Shown here in pieces: positions 21,816-32,698 of a DNA stretch of 33,647 nt. Both the position numbers and the translations under genes were made by a program. Under the pieces are notes generated by a model. It ran no database searches and had not been told where the DNA came from. It saw only the letters and a list, made by a program, of their open reading frames with translations. This stretch comes from JACVRW01 sp035650215 (GTDB lineage Bacteria; Actinomycetota; Thermoleophilia; Solirubrobacterales; Thermoleophilaceae), in the NCBI GenBank assembly GCA_035650215.1, contig DASRIC010000087.1:1-33647 (forward strand), read 5' to 3'. The number at the start of each line of letters is the position of its first letter. Position 1 is the first letter of the stretch.

Positions 21816-23086
21816 GTGAGGTCGTCCCGCTCGAGGACGCCCGCGACGAGTCGCGCTTCGGCGCGAAGGCGGTCGGGCTCGGGGAGGCCGCGCGCTCCGG
21901 TCTCCCGCTCCCGCCCGGCGTTGCGCTCTCGGGCTCGGTCGTCGAGGCGGTGGCCTGTGGCGAGGAGGAGGCGATCGAGCAGGTGAGGAGGCTGGTGGAC
22001 CCGCTGGGCGGACCGCTCGCCGTCCGCTCGTCGGCGGTCGACGAGGACGGGGCCCACGCGAGCTTCGCTGGCCAGCACCTGACCCTGCTGGGCGTTCTGT
22101 CGGCGGACGACGTGGGCTCGGCGCTGCGGGAGGTCTGGTGGTCGGCCAACTCCGACTCGGCCATCACCTACCGCCAGCGGGTCGGCCTCTTCACGCGCCC
22201 GAGCGTCGGCGTGGTGGTCCAGGCGCTGCTCGATCCCGAGAGCGCCGGCGTGATGTTCACCCGCAATCCGATCAGCGGAGCCGACGAGCGGGTGATCGAG
22301 GCGAGCTGGGGGCTCGGCGAGGCGGTCGTGGCCGGCCTCGTGATCCCCGACCACTACCGGATCGATCGCTCCGGCGCGGTGCTCGAGCGCACGCCTGGAC
22401 TCAAGAAGCTCGCGATCCGGATGCTTCCCGACGGGGGCACGGTCGAGGAGGAGGTCCCCGCCGAGCTCACCGAGCGGCACTGTCTGGACGACGACCAGCT
22501 CGGGGAGCTGAGCCGCCTGGCCGACACCTGCGAAGAGGTCTACGGGCGCGGGCGCGACATCGAGTGGGCCTTCAGCGGCGGACGGCTCTACCTGCTCCAG
22601 TGCAGGACGATCACGCAGGTCGCATCCGAGAGGCTCCCGGCCGCCGAGGCGCCCCTCGAGGTCATCGGGCGCGCCCGGCTGTTCGGCGACCTTGACGAGG
22701 ACGAGGTCGAGAAGATCGCTCGGCTCTTCAAGGAGCGCCGCTTCCCCCGAGGCGAGACCGTGATCAAGGAGGGCTCGGGCGGGGCGGCCTTCTACGTGAT
22801 CGAGTCGGGCGAGGCGAAGGTGACGGTCGGAGGCGAGCTCCGCTGCACGCTGAAGGCGGGCGATTACTTCGGCGAGATCGCGCTGATCGACGAGGGCGCG
22901 CGCACGGCGACGATCACCGCCTCCAGCGACCTCGTCTGCCGCGGCCTCACGCTGTGGGAGTTCCGCCCGCTCGTGCAGCAGAACGGCGCCCTGGGCTGGA
23001 AGCTGATGCAGACGCTGGCCAGAGAGCTTCGCCGCGCGGAGGAGGCGCTTGCCGGCCTACGCGCGGCGCAGAGGGCCGCGAAGTAG
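21812..23086 (+). CDS. PEP-synthase-type ATP-grasp subunit with C-terminal cyclic-nucleotide-binding domain
   Basis: The 424-residue protein starts at GTG 21812 in a GTGA overlap with the histidine subunit. Residues 1-270 are the ATP-binding part of PEP synthase / rifampin phosphotransferase: FGAKAVGLGEAARSGLPLP, LAVRSSAVDEDG and ASFAGQ (69-87), GVMFTRNPISG (146-156), DIEWAFSGGRLYLLQCRTI (249-267). Residues about 285-400 are a cNMP-binding domain with the phosphate-binding cassette FGEIALIDEGARTATI (353-368), where the conserved Glu and Arg364 are both present. ATP would phosphorylate His504 of the partner. The cNMP domain suggests control by cAMP or another cyclic nucleotide; that is inference. 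Such a fusion is unusual. Confidence 0.82.
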   Translation: MSEVVPLEDARDESRFGAKAVGLGEAARSGLPLPPGVALSGSVVEAVACGEEEAIEQVRRLVDPLGGPLAVRSSAVDEDGAHASFAGQHLTLLGVLSADDVGSALREVWWSANSDSAITYRQRVGLFTRPSVGVVVQALLDPESAGVMFTRNPISGADERVIEASWGLGEAVVAGLVIPDHYRIDRSGAVLERTPGLKKLAIRMLPDGGTVEEEVPAELTERHCLDDDQLGELSRLADTCEEVYGRGRDIEWAFSGGRLYLLQCRTITQVASERLPAAEAPLEVIGRARLFGDLDEDEVEKIARLFKERRFPRGETVIKEGSGGAAFYVIESGEAKVTVGGELRCTLKAGDYFGEIALIDEGARTATITASSDLVCRGLTLWEFRPLVQQNGALGWKLMQTLARELRRAEEALAGLRAAQRAAK

Positions 23087-23152
23087 CCGGCGACACGAGG
23101 GGCCGGCCACCGTAGCGGCTACCGTACGCACGGACGAAGCGTGGAGCCGCGG

Positions 23153-26083
23153 ATGGACGTGAGGCTGCTGGGCCATCTCGAGGTCGAGGTCTCGGGCGAG
23201 CTCGTCCGTTTCGAGGGAGTCAAGCAGCGGCGGCTGTTCGCGGTGCTCGCGTTGCGCGGGCCCGAGGCGGTGTCGACGGACGAGCTGGTGGAGGCGCTCT
23301 GGGGCGACGAGCCGCCGGCCGGCGCCGCGCAGGCGCTGCAGAAGCAGATCTCGCGCCTGCGCCGGCGGCTGGGCGAGGGCGCCTCGCTGGTGCAGCATCG
23401 GCCTCCCGGCTACGCGCTCGCCATCGACCCCCTCGCCCTCGACTCGCGGCGCTTCGAGGATCTCCTGGATCGGGCGAGAGTCGCGCTGAGCGGCGACGAC
23501 CCGGATCGCGCCGCCGCCGACCTGCACACCGCACTCACGATGTGGCGCGGCGACGCGCTGGCCGACTACCGCTTCGACGACTTCGCCCAGCGGGAGATCG
23601 CACGCCTCGAGGAGCTGCGGCTGGAGGCGATCGAGGAGCGTCTGGCCGCCGAGCTTGCCCGCGGCGCCGCCGAGGAGCTGATAGGCGAGCTGCAGACCCT
23701 GGTGGCCGAGTTCCCGCTGCGCGAGCGCCTGCGCGGACACTTGATGGTCGCCCTCTACCGGGCCGGCCGGCAGGCGGAAGCGCTCGAGACCATGCGAACG
23801 GGACGGCGGCTGCTCGTCGATGAGCTCGGCATCGAGCCCGGGCCGGAGCTGCGACGACTCGAGCGCATGATCCTCGCGCACGACTCGGGGCTGAGCGCCG
23901 ATCGCCCCGGCGCCGGGCTCGTGGGCAGCCTCCCGGCGCCCGCGAACGAGACGATCGGGAGGCGCCGGGAGCTCGCCGAGGTCGGCCAGCTGCTCGTGTT
24001 TCCGGATATACGGCTGGTGACCCTCGTGGGCCCGGGCGGCGTGGGCAAGACGCGCCTCGCGCTCGAGGCCGGACGGTCGGTGAGCGGGCGCTTTCCCGGG
24101 GGCGCGGTGCAGGTCAATCTCGACGGCGCCGAGAACGCCGGCGTGCTCGTGCCGGAGGCCGCGTCCGCCCTCGGTGTCGTGGCCGCGACCGCGCCGGAGC
24201 TCGGCGTGCGCCTTGCCGAGGTCACCCGCGGGGCTCCGGCGCTCCTCGTGCTCGACGGCTTCGACCGCTACCTCGACGACGGCGGGCAGGTGGGTCAGCT
24301 GGTGGCCTCGGTGCCGAACCTGACCGTGCTGGTCACGAGCCGCGCCCCGCTGCGGCTCACGGCCGAGCAGGTCTACCGCGTTCAGCCGCTTCCCGAGCCG
24401 AACGCGGCCGCGCTGTTCGTCGCGCGCGCGCGAGCCGTGAAGGGCGATCGCGCCTTCGACGACGAGGACCGCGCGATCGTGGACGCCATCTGCGCGCGCC
24501 TGGACGGCCTGCCGCTCGCGATCGAGCTGGCCGCCGACCGCGCGCGGCTACTGCCACTGCGCGCGCTGCTCGAGCGTCTCGAGCACCGCCTCGAGCTGCT
24601 CACCGGGGGGCCGCGAGACCTGCCCGCGCGGCAGCGCTCGCTGCGCGCCACGCTGGAGTGGTCCTGGGAGGCGCTCGAAGAGCCGGAGCGGCAGCTGCTG
24701 AGCCGTTTGGCGGTGTTCGAGGGAGGCGCCTCGCTCGAGGGGGCCGAGGCGGTGTGCGGCCCCGGCCTGGAGGCGCTCGCGGCGTCGCTGGTGGACCAGA
24801 GCTCGCTTCTGCGGACCGATTCCGGGCGCGACGCAGAGCCGCGCTTCGGGATGCTCGAAACGGTTCGTGAGTTCGCGGTCGAGCTGGCTCCCGAGGGCGA
24901 GGACTTCGCGGAGCTGGAGCGGCGCCACGCGCACTACTTCCTGGAGTACTGCGAACACGCGGCAGAGCGGGCCGCGCGCACGGATCAGCGCGAGTGGCTC
25001 GACCGGCTCGCCCAGGAGCGCGGCAACATCCGCCTTGCGTTCGAGCGCTTCGTGCGCGCCGGGGCGATCGACAAGGCGCTGCGCGTGGCGATCGCGTTCG
25101 CCCGTGCCCTGCCCTGGGATGCGCATGCATACGAGGTCCGCAGCTGGCTCGCGCTCGCCCTCGAGCTCGACGAGCAGGCCGGGGCCTCCGCTGGGGAGCG
25201 CCGCGCTAGCGCCCTGTACTGGGACGGCATGCTCGCCCTCTCCCAGGGCCTGCTGGCCGAGGCCCAGGCTCGGCTCGAGGCCGGATTGGCGGCCGCCCGC
25301 GAAGCGGGCGACGCTTCCGTCGAGGCGGCCGCACTGGCCGCCCTGGGCCGGCGAGCACTGCTCGTCGGGGATGCCGCGGCGGCCGGGCTGTGCGAAGCCG
25401 CGGTGGACGCTGCGCGCGGCGCCGGGGATCCGATCCTTGTCGCGGACGCGCTGCTCACGCAGGCCGGAGCCTGCGAGCGCACCCAGGACTGGGAGCGCGC
25501 CGGCACGCTCGCCGGCGAGGCGCTCGAGCTCTACCGCGAGGCGGGCGATCCCTACGGCGCCGCCTGGGCGCTGGCCGAGCAGGGCTGGTACGCCATGGTC
25601 CACGGGCGGCTCGACGAGTCCGATCGGCACCTCAGCGAGGCGCTCGAGCTGCGGCGGCGCCTCGGCGACGACCGGCGGCTCGTCGAGCCGCTGATCGACC
25701 ACGCCTGGCTGATGCACGTTCGCGGCCGCGGCGAGGAGGCCCTGCGCGGCTTCCTCGACTGCCTCGCGCTCGCACGCCAGGTGGGCGACCAGTTCAACGT
25801 GGCCGAGGCGCTCGCCGGCCTGTCGGCCCAGGCCGCGAGCGACGGGCGGGCGCCGGAGGCCGCGTGGCTGGCGGGCGCGTCGGCGGAGCTCCACGACCAG
25901 ATCGGCGCCCCTCCCTGGGAGTCGGTGACCGCGACCCAGGAGCGCGCGCTCGCGGCCGCCCGGGACGAGCTCGGCAGCGGCTACGAGGCGCACGTCGCCG
26001 AGGGTCGCAGGCTGTCGCCCGAGGACGCCGTCGCACACTTGCAGCGCCGCAGCGCGGGATCGGCCGTCACGGCTGGGCGCTGA
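23153..26083 (+). CDS. AfsR-like regulator: winged helix, BTAD, NB-ARC ATPase and TPR domains
   Basis: From ATG 23153 the protein has 976 residues; GTG 23141 is an alternative four codons upstream. Residues about 1-92 are an OmpR-like DNA-binding domain (VKQRRLFAVLALRGPEAVST, LQKQISRLRRRLG). About 95-240 is the BTAD domain (FEDLLDRARVAL, DELGIEPGPELRRL). The NB-ARC-type ATPase follows with Walker A GPGGVGKTRLA at 293-303 and a Walker-B-like ALLVLDGFDR. The C-terminal 350 residues are TPR-like helices rich in Ala and Glu. This is the AfsR layout, known from regulators of secondary metabolism, but no biosynthetic genes are in the window. Short repeats ACCGTA (23109 and 23121) lie before it, and GTCAGCGG repeats (26103, 26125) after it. 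Confidence 0.9.
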   Translation: MDVRLLGHLEVEVSGELVRFEGVKQRRLFAVLALRGPEAVSTDELVEALWGDEPPAGAAQALQKQISRLRRRLGEGASLVQHRPPGYALAIDPLALDSRRFEDLLDRARVALSGDDPDRAAADLHTALTMWRGDALADYRFDDFAQREIARLEELRLEAIEERLAAELARGAAEELIGELQTLVAEFPLRERLRGHLMVALYRAGRQAEALETMRTGRRLLVDELGIEPGPELRRLERMILAHDSGLSADRPGAGLVGSLPAPANETIGRRRELAEVGQLLVFPDIRLVTLVGPGGVGKTRLALEAGRSVSGRFPGGAVQVNLDGAENAGVLVPEAASALGVVAATAPELGVRLAEVTRGAPALLVLDGFDRYLDDGGQVGQLVASVPNLTVLVTSRAPLRLTAEQVYRVQPLPEPNAAALFVARARAVKGDRAFDDEDRAIVDAICARLDGLPLAIELAADRARLLPLRALLERLEHRLELLTGGPRDLPARQRSLRATLEWSWEALEEPERQLLSRLAVFEGGASLEGAEAVCGPGLEALAASLVDQSSLLRTDSGRDAEPRFGMLETVREFAVELAPEGEDFAELERRHAHYFLEYCEHAAERAARTDQREWLDRLAQERGNIRLAFERFVRAGAIDKALRVAIAFARALPWDAHAYEVRSWLALALELDEQAGASAGERRASALYWDGMLALSQGLLAEAQARLEAGLAAAREAGDASVEAAALAALGRRALLVGDAAAAGLCEAAVDAARGAGDPILVADALLTQAGACERTQDWERAGTLAGEALELYREAGDPYGAAWALAEQGWYAMVHGRLDESDRHLSEALELRRRLGDDRRLVEPLIDHAWLMHVRGRGEEALRGFLDCLALARQVGDQFNVAEALAGLSAQAASDGRAPEAAWLAGASAELHDQIGAPPWESVTATQERALAAARDELGSGYEAHVAEGRRLSPEDAVAHLQRRSAGSAVTAGR

Positions 26084-26132
26084 CGGTCTGCTGGCGGTGC
26101 GCGTCAGCGGGATGTCCGTGGGAGGTCAGCGG
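26079..26132 (+). repeat. Repeats between the AfsR-like gene and the GNAT-like gene, candidate regulator site
   Basis: GTCAGCGG occurs at 26103-26110 and again at 26125-26132, exactly 22 bases apart, two turns of the helix. BTAD/OmpR-type regulators commonly bind direct repeats with 11- or 22-base periodicity. GCTGACG (26079-26085) and CGTCAGC (26102-26108) also form an inverted repeat over the stop codon of the regulator. No clear -10 hexamer is seen at the expected distance. Confidence 0.35.
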
Positions 26133-26189
26133 CTGCTGGTCTGATGTCTCTCACAGCGCAGCAACCTGGACCGCACAAGGAGAAGACAG

Positions 26190-26558
26190 ATGATCGCCAC
26201 CAACCTGTACCGCATCCGCTTCGCCGCCGCCGAGGACGCCGACACCCTCGACGGGCTCGCCCAGAGCGCCTCCCAGCAGCCGCTCACCGGCCGCGTGCTG
26301 GTCGGCCACATCGCCGGCAAGCCGGCCGCCGCGATCTCCCTGCTCGACGGACGCATCACCGCCGACCCCACCTACAACACCGGCCAGCTCGCCGCCGCCC
26401 TGCGCATGCGCGCCGACGCCATCCACGCCTACGAGGCCACCCCCTCGCTGCGCGACCGCCTTCACAACGCCTTCGCGGGCGCCCGCCGCGACGCCGTCGT
26501 CATCCCCGTCCCCACCACCCACAGCCAGGACCAGCAGCCCACCCGCAAGGCCGCCTAA
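26190..26558 (+). CDS. Small GNAT-like protein
   Basis: The 122-residue protein starts at ATG 26190, with AAGGAG seven bases upstream. RFAAAEDADTLDGLAQSAS, VLVGHIAGKPAAAISLLDG, and then RITADPTYNTGQLAAALRM resemble the first half of GNAT acetyltransferases, but the acetyl-CoA loop (Q/RxxGxG/A) is not visible, so catalysis is doubtful. The C-terminus is polar and ends in RKAA. Its position directly behind an AfsR-like regulator, with direct repeats between, recalls the afsR-afsS arrangement of Streptomyces, although the protein is not AfsS-like. Confidence 0.7.
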   Translation: MIATNLYRIRFAAAEDADTLDGLAQSASQQPLTGRVLVGHIAGKPAAAISLLDGRITADPTYNTGQLAAALRMRADAIHAYEATPSLRDRLHNAFAGARRDAVVIPVPTTHSQDQQPTRKAA

Positions 26559-26576
26559 CGCCGCGCCTCAGGGCGG

Positions 26577-26792
26577 GTGCAGGAAGCGCCCCGGCCCGTG
26601 CCGTTGTCTCTGAGAGCATTGAGCGAAGCTCGACGGCTTGTGGGTCGGCATCGCGGGCTCTTGGCTGGGCTCGCGGCGCTCGTTGTGTCGTTCGCTGTGG
26701 CGGCACGCGCGAGCTACGGCTACCAGGGCGACCCGCTAAGGCCGCTCGCCGGCAACCACTACGGCTACCTGATCCGAGCAGGGCTGTATTGA
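26577..26792 (+). CDS. Hypothetical small membrane protein
   Basis: The 71-residue frame from GTG 26577 holds one candidate membrane helix (about residues 27-46, GLLAGLAALVVSFAVAA) preceded by arginines, so the N-terminus would stay inside. The remaining segment SYGYQGDPLRPLAG is polar. No ribosome site and no family are seen. The stop overlaps the TTG of the following gene (TTGA), which is the main support for it being real. Confidence 0.4.
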   Translation: MQEAPRPVPLSLRALSEARRLVGRHRGLLAGLAALVVSFAVAARASYGYQGDPLRPLAGNHYGYLIRAGLY

Positions 26793-27424
26793 GCCGCGTG
26801 ACATCACCGCCCGGCGCTTCGCGGCCGGTGGTGCTCCTGGCCGTCGCGGCGCTGTTCGGCCTCGCGCCGTCCGCGCGCGCGGAAAAGATCCTGTACGAGC
26901 GCGTCACCTCGCAAGGGGAACGCTGGTGGCTTATACGTCCGGACGGCAGCCACGCCCGGCCGCTGCCGTTCTTCGGTACCTCGCAATGGCCGGATCTGAC
27001 CTTGGATGGCCGGCGCTTGGTGTTCACCAGCCTCACCGGCTTTAGCGCTCTCATGACGAGCCCGCTCGCCCATCGACGCCTTCGTGTCGTGTGGCGCCCG
27101 CGCGACTTGGGGTGGTATCCCCGCTGGTCGCCGTCCGGCAAGCGGATCGCGGCGACAACGGAGGTCGAGCCGCCATCCGGCTGGCCAGAGAACTCCAACT
27201 TCTTTCAGGTGTTCGTCATCCAGCCCGGAGCTGGGCGGCCGCGCAGGCTGCGCACGCCGGTATCGATGAGGTTCCAGAGCTGGTCGCCCGATGGCCGCCG
27301 ACTCGCGGTCACCATCCAACGAAGAGGCCGGGGAAGCGACATCGCGACGATCCGCGCCGACGGCTCCGGGCTGCGAGTTCTCACCCACGGCGGCAACAAC
27401 TTCAACCCCGACTGGTCTCGCTGA
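26789..27424 (+). CDS. Exported TolB/PD40-like beta-propeller protein, short
   Basis: About 211 residues from TTG 26789, or 208 from GTG 26798. A signal peptide is clear: SRPVVLLAVAALFGLAPSARA with an ARA/E cleavage site. The mature part carries PD40-type WD-like repeats: WWLIRPDGSHARPLP, WPDLTLDGRRLVFTS, YPRWSPSGKRIAA, FQSWSPDGRRLAVTI, and a final NFNPDWSR. Four or so blades is short for a TolB-like propeller (six or more), so it may be a diminished member or pair with another chain. Function is unknown. A hairpin follows at 27434. Confidence 0.7.
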   Translation: MSRVTSPPGASRPVVLLAVAALFGLAPSARAEKILYERVTSQGERWWLIRPDGSHARPLPFFGTSQWPDLTLDGRRLVFTSLTGFSALMTSPLAHRRLRVVWRPRDLGWYPRWSPSGKRIAATTEVEPPSGWPENSNFFQVFVIQPGAGRPRRLRTPVSMRFQSWSPDGRRLAVTIQRRGRGSDIATIRADGSGLRVLTHGGNNFNPDWSR

Positions 27425-27433
27425 CGGCCGCCT

Positions 27434-27453
27434 GAGCGCGGCTTCCCGCGCTC
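27434..27453. terminator. Perfect hairpin between convergent genes
   Basis: GAGCGCGG (27434-27441), loop CTTC, CCGCGCTC (27446-27453): an eight-pair GC-rich stem in the 33-base gap between the propeller gene and clpC, which converge here. There is no T run, but a stem of this strength placed between two stop codons probably ends transcription, or stabilises the mRNA ends, in both directions. Confidence 0.6.
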
Positions 27454-27457
27454 GGAG

Positions 27458-30094
<2,637 letters not shown>

Positions 30095-30258
30095 CGCTTG
30101 CTCTCTATCTGTCGGGAACTACGGGGCGGGGTTACCCGTTCCCCATTAGATCGGCAGCTACGCGAATCCAATGAGTGGTGCGGGGCTCCACCCGGCCCGC
30201 TCAGCGAGTCTACCAATGCGTCCAGTCCCCATTTCGGGCCTTCACGAAGCCCTAATTA

Positions 30259-30280
30259 CCGTCCCGCCGGACGGGTTTTT
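30259..30280 (+). terminator. Terminator-like hairpin with T run upstream of the lipoprotein gene
   Basis: CCGTCC (30259-30264), loop CGCC, GGACGG (30269-30274), then G and TTTTT (30276-30280): a textbook intrinsic terminator on the plus strand. It lies in the 237-base region 30095-30331 between the divergent clpC and lipoprotein genes, with a second stem, GGGC (30236-30239) to GCCC (30249-30252), just before it. No gene ends upstream on this strand, so it either closes a short leader/small RNA or acts as an attenuator. Apart from these stems, no clear promoter was identified in the region. Confidence 0.6.
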
Positions 30281-30331
30281 GGCGCTAGGCTGGCCTCACT
30301 TTCGTCCTCCCGTACAGGATCAGGAGCTCGC

Positions 30332-30793
30332 ATGTTCAGGACTCGCCCCGTGGCGATCACCGCGGTCGTGCTCGCCATTTCGCTGCCGATCGCCGCTTGC
30401 GGCGGCGGCGACGACGACGACGAGAGCTTCAAGGAGGACTACAACGCCGCGGTCAAGCCCCTGACTGAACTCAATTCGGACATCGGGGACTCGCTCGGCG
30501 GAGCGGGCGGGCAGTCGAACGCGGCGATCGCGAAGGAGTTCGACAAGTTGGCGTCCAAGGCGCAGGAGACGCGCGACAACCTGGCCGGGCTCGACCCTCC
30601 GGAGGACGCCAAGGAGGAGTTCGACAACCTCGTCTCGGCGCTGAAGGACGGCGCCGACGACCTGAAGGCCGTGGCCGATGCCGCCAGGGACGGCAACCCC
30701 GCCGAGGCGCGCCAGGCCGGCCAGGACCTGGTCAAGTCCGGAAGCGCGGTCCAGGAGGCCGAGACGAAGTTGCAGAAGGCCGTCGACGGGTAG
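30332..30793 (+). CDS. Small lipoprotein with a helical domain
   Basis: The 153-residue protein starts at ATG 30332 with AGGAG upstream. A lipoprotein signal peptide ends in LPIAAC, placing the lipidated cysteine at residue 23, followed by GGGDDDDE, a flexible acidic linker. The rest (about 120 residues) is alpha-helical and charged, with heptad-like spacing (EFDKLASKAQETRDNLAGL; FDNLVSALKDGADDLKAVAD). It should be anchored on the outer face of the membrane. No enzymatic motif is visible. Its stop is 16 bases from the convergent lysS stop. Confidence 0.85.
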   Translation: MFRTRPVAITAVVLAISLPIAACGGGDDDDESFKEDYNAAVKPLTELNSDIGDSLGGAGGQSNAAIAKEFDKLASKAQETRDNLAGLDPPEDAKEEFDNLVSALKDGADDLKAVADAARDGNPAEARQAGQDLVKSGSAVQEAETKLQKAVDG

Positions 30794-30809
30794 GGACGGG
30801 CCGCCCGCG

Positions 30810-32168
30810 TCAGGAGCGCATCGCCGGGAAGAGCACGACCTCTCGGATCGAGCGCCGGCCGCTCAGCAGCATCACGAGACGGTCGATCCCGATGCCGATG
30901 CCGCCGGTGGGCGGCATGCCGTGCTCGAGGGCCTGGACGTAGTCCTCGTCGTAGGGCTGGGTCTCCTCGTCGCCCTCGGCCTGGTCGGCGCGCTGCTGCT
31001 CGAAGCGGGCGCGCTGCTCGTCCGGGTCGTTCAGCTCCGTGAAGGCGTTCGTGAACTCCATCCCGCCCGCGAACCCCTCGAAGCGCTCCACGAGCCCCTC
31101 CTCGGAGCGGTGGTCCTTCGCGAACGGCGACAGCTCCTTCGGGTAGTCCAGGATCAGGGTCGGGTTCTGGAGGGTCGGCTCAACGTGGTGTGAGAGCAGG
31201 CCGTCCACCCGCTTGGCCCAGGTGCCCTCGCCCGGGAGCTCCTCGCCGGCGAGGATGTCGATGCCGGTCTTCTCCCTGATCGCGTCGCGGAGCGTGATCC
31301 GCTTCCACGGGCGGGAGAAGTCGATCGGACCGTCGTAGCCCACCTGTTCGGCCACGTACTCGACCAGCTCCTCGAGGTGGTTGGCGATGTCGTTGTAGTC
31401 CGCGTACGCCTCGTACCACTCCAGCATCGTGAACTCCGGATTGTGCTTGTGGGACACGCCCTCGTTGCGGAAGTCCTTGCCGATCTCGTACACGCGCTCG
31501 AGGCCGCCGACGATCAGCCGCTTCAGGTAGAGCTCGTCGGCGATCCGCAGGAACAGGTCGCGGTCGAGCTCGTTGTGATGGGTCACGAACGGGCGCGCCA
31601 GCGCGCCTCCGTACAGCGGCTGGAGGATCGGTGTCTCGACCTCGAGGAAGCCGCGGTCGTCGAGCCAGTTGCGGATCGCGCGGACGATCTTGGTGCGGAG
31701 GATGAACAGCTCCCGGATCTCCTGATTCGCGATCAGGTCCAGTTCCCGGTGCCGGTAGCGCGTCTCGATGTCCTCGAGCCCGTAGTGCTCCTTGGGGATG
31801 TCGCGGAGCGACTTGGCGAGGAGCTTCCAGTCTGAGACGAGCAGGCTGAGCTGGCCGCGGCGGGTCACGAAAGAGGTCCCGTCCACGCCGATCAGATCGC
31901 CGATGTCGAGCGACACGAGCCGGTCGAACGACTCGTCGCCCAGCTCGTCGCGCTTGGCGTAGAGCTGGAGCTTGCCGACGCGGTCCACGAGGTCGATGAA
32001 CGCGGCGCCGCCCTGGTCGCGGCGGGCGGTGATGCGGCCTGCCACGCGGTGCGCGCGGTCGGTGTCGGGCTGCACCGCGGTGGTCGGCTCCACCCCCGGG
32101 AACTCGTGCGGGAAGGGGTCGATCCCCTGCTCGCGCAGGCGTTCCAGCTTCGCGCGCCGGTCGTCCAC
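30810..32168 (-). CDS. lysS: Lysine-tRNA ligase, class II
   Basis: The 452-residue protein starts at GTG 32168, 14 bases after greA. The N-terminal OB-fold anticodon-binding domain (RVAGRITARRDQGGAAFIDL) covers about residues 40-140. Class II motif 1 is around IRNWLDDRGFLEVETPIL, motif 2 is VYEIGKDFRNEGVSHKHNPE with FTMLEWYEAY, and motif 3 is GGIGIGIDRLVMLLSG near the C-terminus. It charges tRNA-Lys. The start is slightly short compared with the usual 490-500 residues because the N-terminal extension before the OB fold is small; no better start is available. No ribosome site is evident, so coupling to greA is likely. Confidence 0.97.
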   Translation of the reverse strand: MDDRRAKLERLREQGIDPFPHEFPGVEPTTAVQPDTDRAHRVAGRITARRDQGGAAFIDLVDRVGKLQLYAKRDELGDESFDRLVSLDIGDLIGVDGTSFVTRRGQLSLLVSDWKLLAKSLRDIPKEHYGLEDIETRYRHRELDLIANQEIRELFILRTKIVRAIRNWLDDRGFLEVETPILQPLYGGALARPFVTHHNELDRDLFLRIADELYLKRLIVGGLERVYEIGKDFRNEGVSHKHNPEFTMLEWYEAYADYNDIANHLEELVEYVAEQVGYDGPIDFSRPWKRITLRDAIREKTGIDILAGEELPGEGTWAKRVDGLLSHHVEPTLQNPTLILDYPKELSPFAKDHRSEEGLVERFEGFAGGMEFTNAFTELNDPDEQRARFEQQRADQAEGDEETQPYDEDYVQALEHGMPPTGGIGIGIDRLVMLLSGRRSIREVVLFPAMRS

Positions 32169-32182
32169 CGGCGAAAAGCTAC

Positions 32183-32659
32183 TCAGCGCTCGATCTTGGT
32201 GATCTTCAGCTTGCGCGCGGGGCCGCGGGGCACCTGCACGCTGACGGTCTCGCCGCGCTTGTGGCCGAGCAGCGCGCGGCCCACGGGGGACTCGTTCGAG
32301 AGCTTGCTGTCGGCGGGGTCGGCCTCGGCGGAGCCGACGATCTTGAACTTCGTCGACTTGTCCGTCTTCTGGTCCTTCACGTGCACCGTGACCCCGACGC
32401 TGACCACGTCGGTGTCCACCGACTTCGCGTCGATCACGCGCGCGTTCCGAAGCTTCTCCTCCAGGTCGGAGATCTGCTTCTCGAGCATCGCCTGCTCGTT
32501 CTTGGCGTCGTCGTACTCGGCGTTCTCGGAGATGTCTCCGAACTCGCGAGCCTCCTTGATGCGCTCGGCCACCTCGCGGCGCCTGTCGCCGCTCAGATGG
32601 TCGATCTTCGCCTTGAGCTCCTTGAGGCCTTCAGGTGTGAGGACAGTCTCTCGTGCCAT
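32183..32659 (-). CDS. greA: Transcription elongation factor GreA
   Basis: From ATG 32659 the protein has 158 residues, the standard GreA length. The N-terminal coiled coil contains LTPEGLKELKAKIDHL, the tip region AREFGDISENAEYDDAKNEQ with the acidic residues that reach the RNA polymerase active site, and the C-terminal FKBP-like domain has SNESPVGRALLGHKRGE and VSVQVPRGPARKLKI. It rescues backtracked polymerase by stimulating transcript cleavage. The leader just before the ATG is odd: GGGGGTTTTTCTT, with the GGAGG site more than 20 bases upstream. Confidence 0.97.
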   Translation of the reverse strand: MARETVLTPEGLKELKAKIDHLSGDRRREVAERIKEAREFGDISENAEYDDAKNEQAMLEKQISDLEEKLRNARVIDAKSVDTDVVSVGVTVHVKDQKTDKSTKFKIVGSAEADPADSKLSNESPVGRALLGHKRGETVSVQVPRGPARKLKITKIER

Positions 32660-32698
32660 AAGAAAAACCCCCGTTCTTTCCTCCCGAGGGGACGGATG

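Noticed and set aside
30165..30235. A tRNA-Leu-like string on the minus strand (GCATTGGTAGACTCGCTGAGC) in the clpC upstream region.
   Set aside because: Only the D-arm look is present. No T-arm GGTTCGA sequence and no matching acceptor stem could be found at the right distance.
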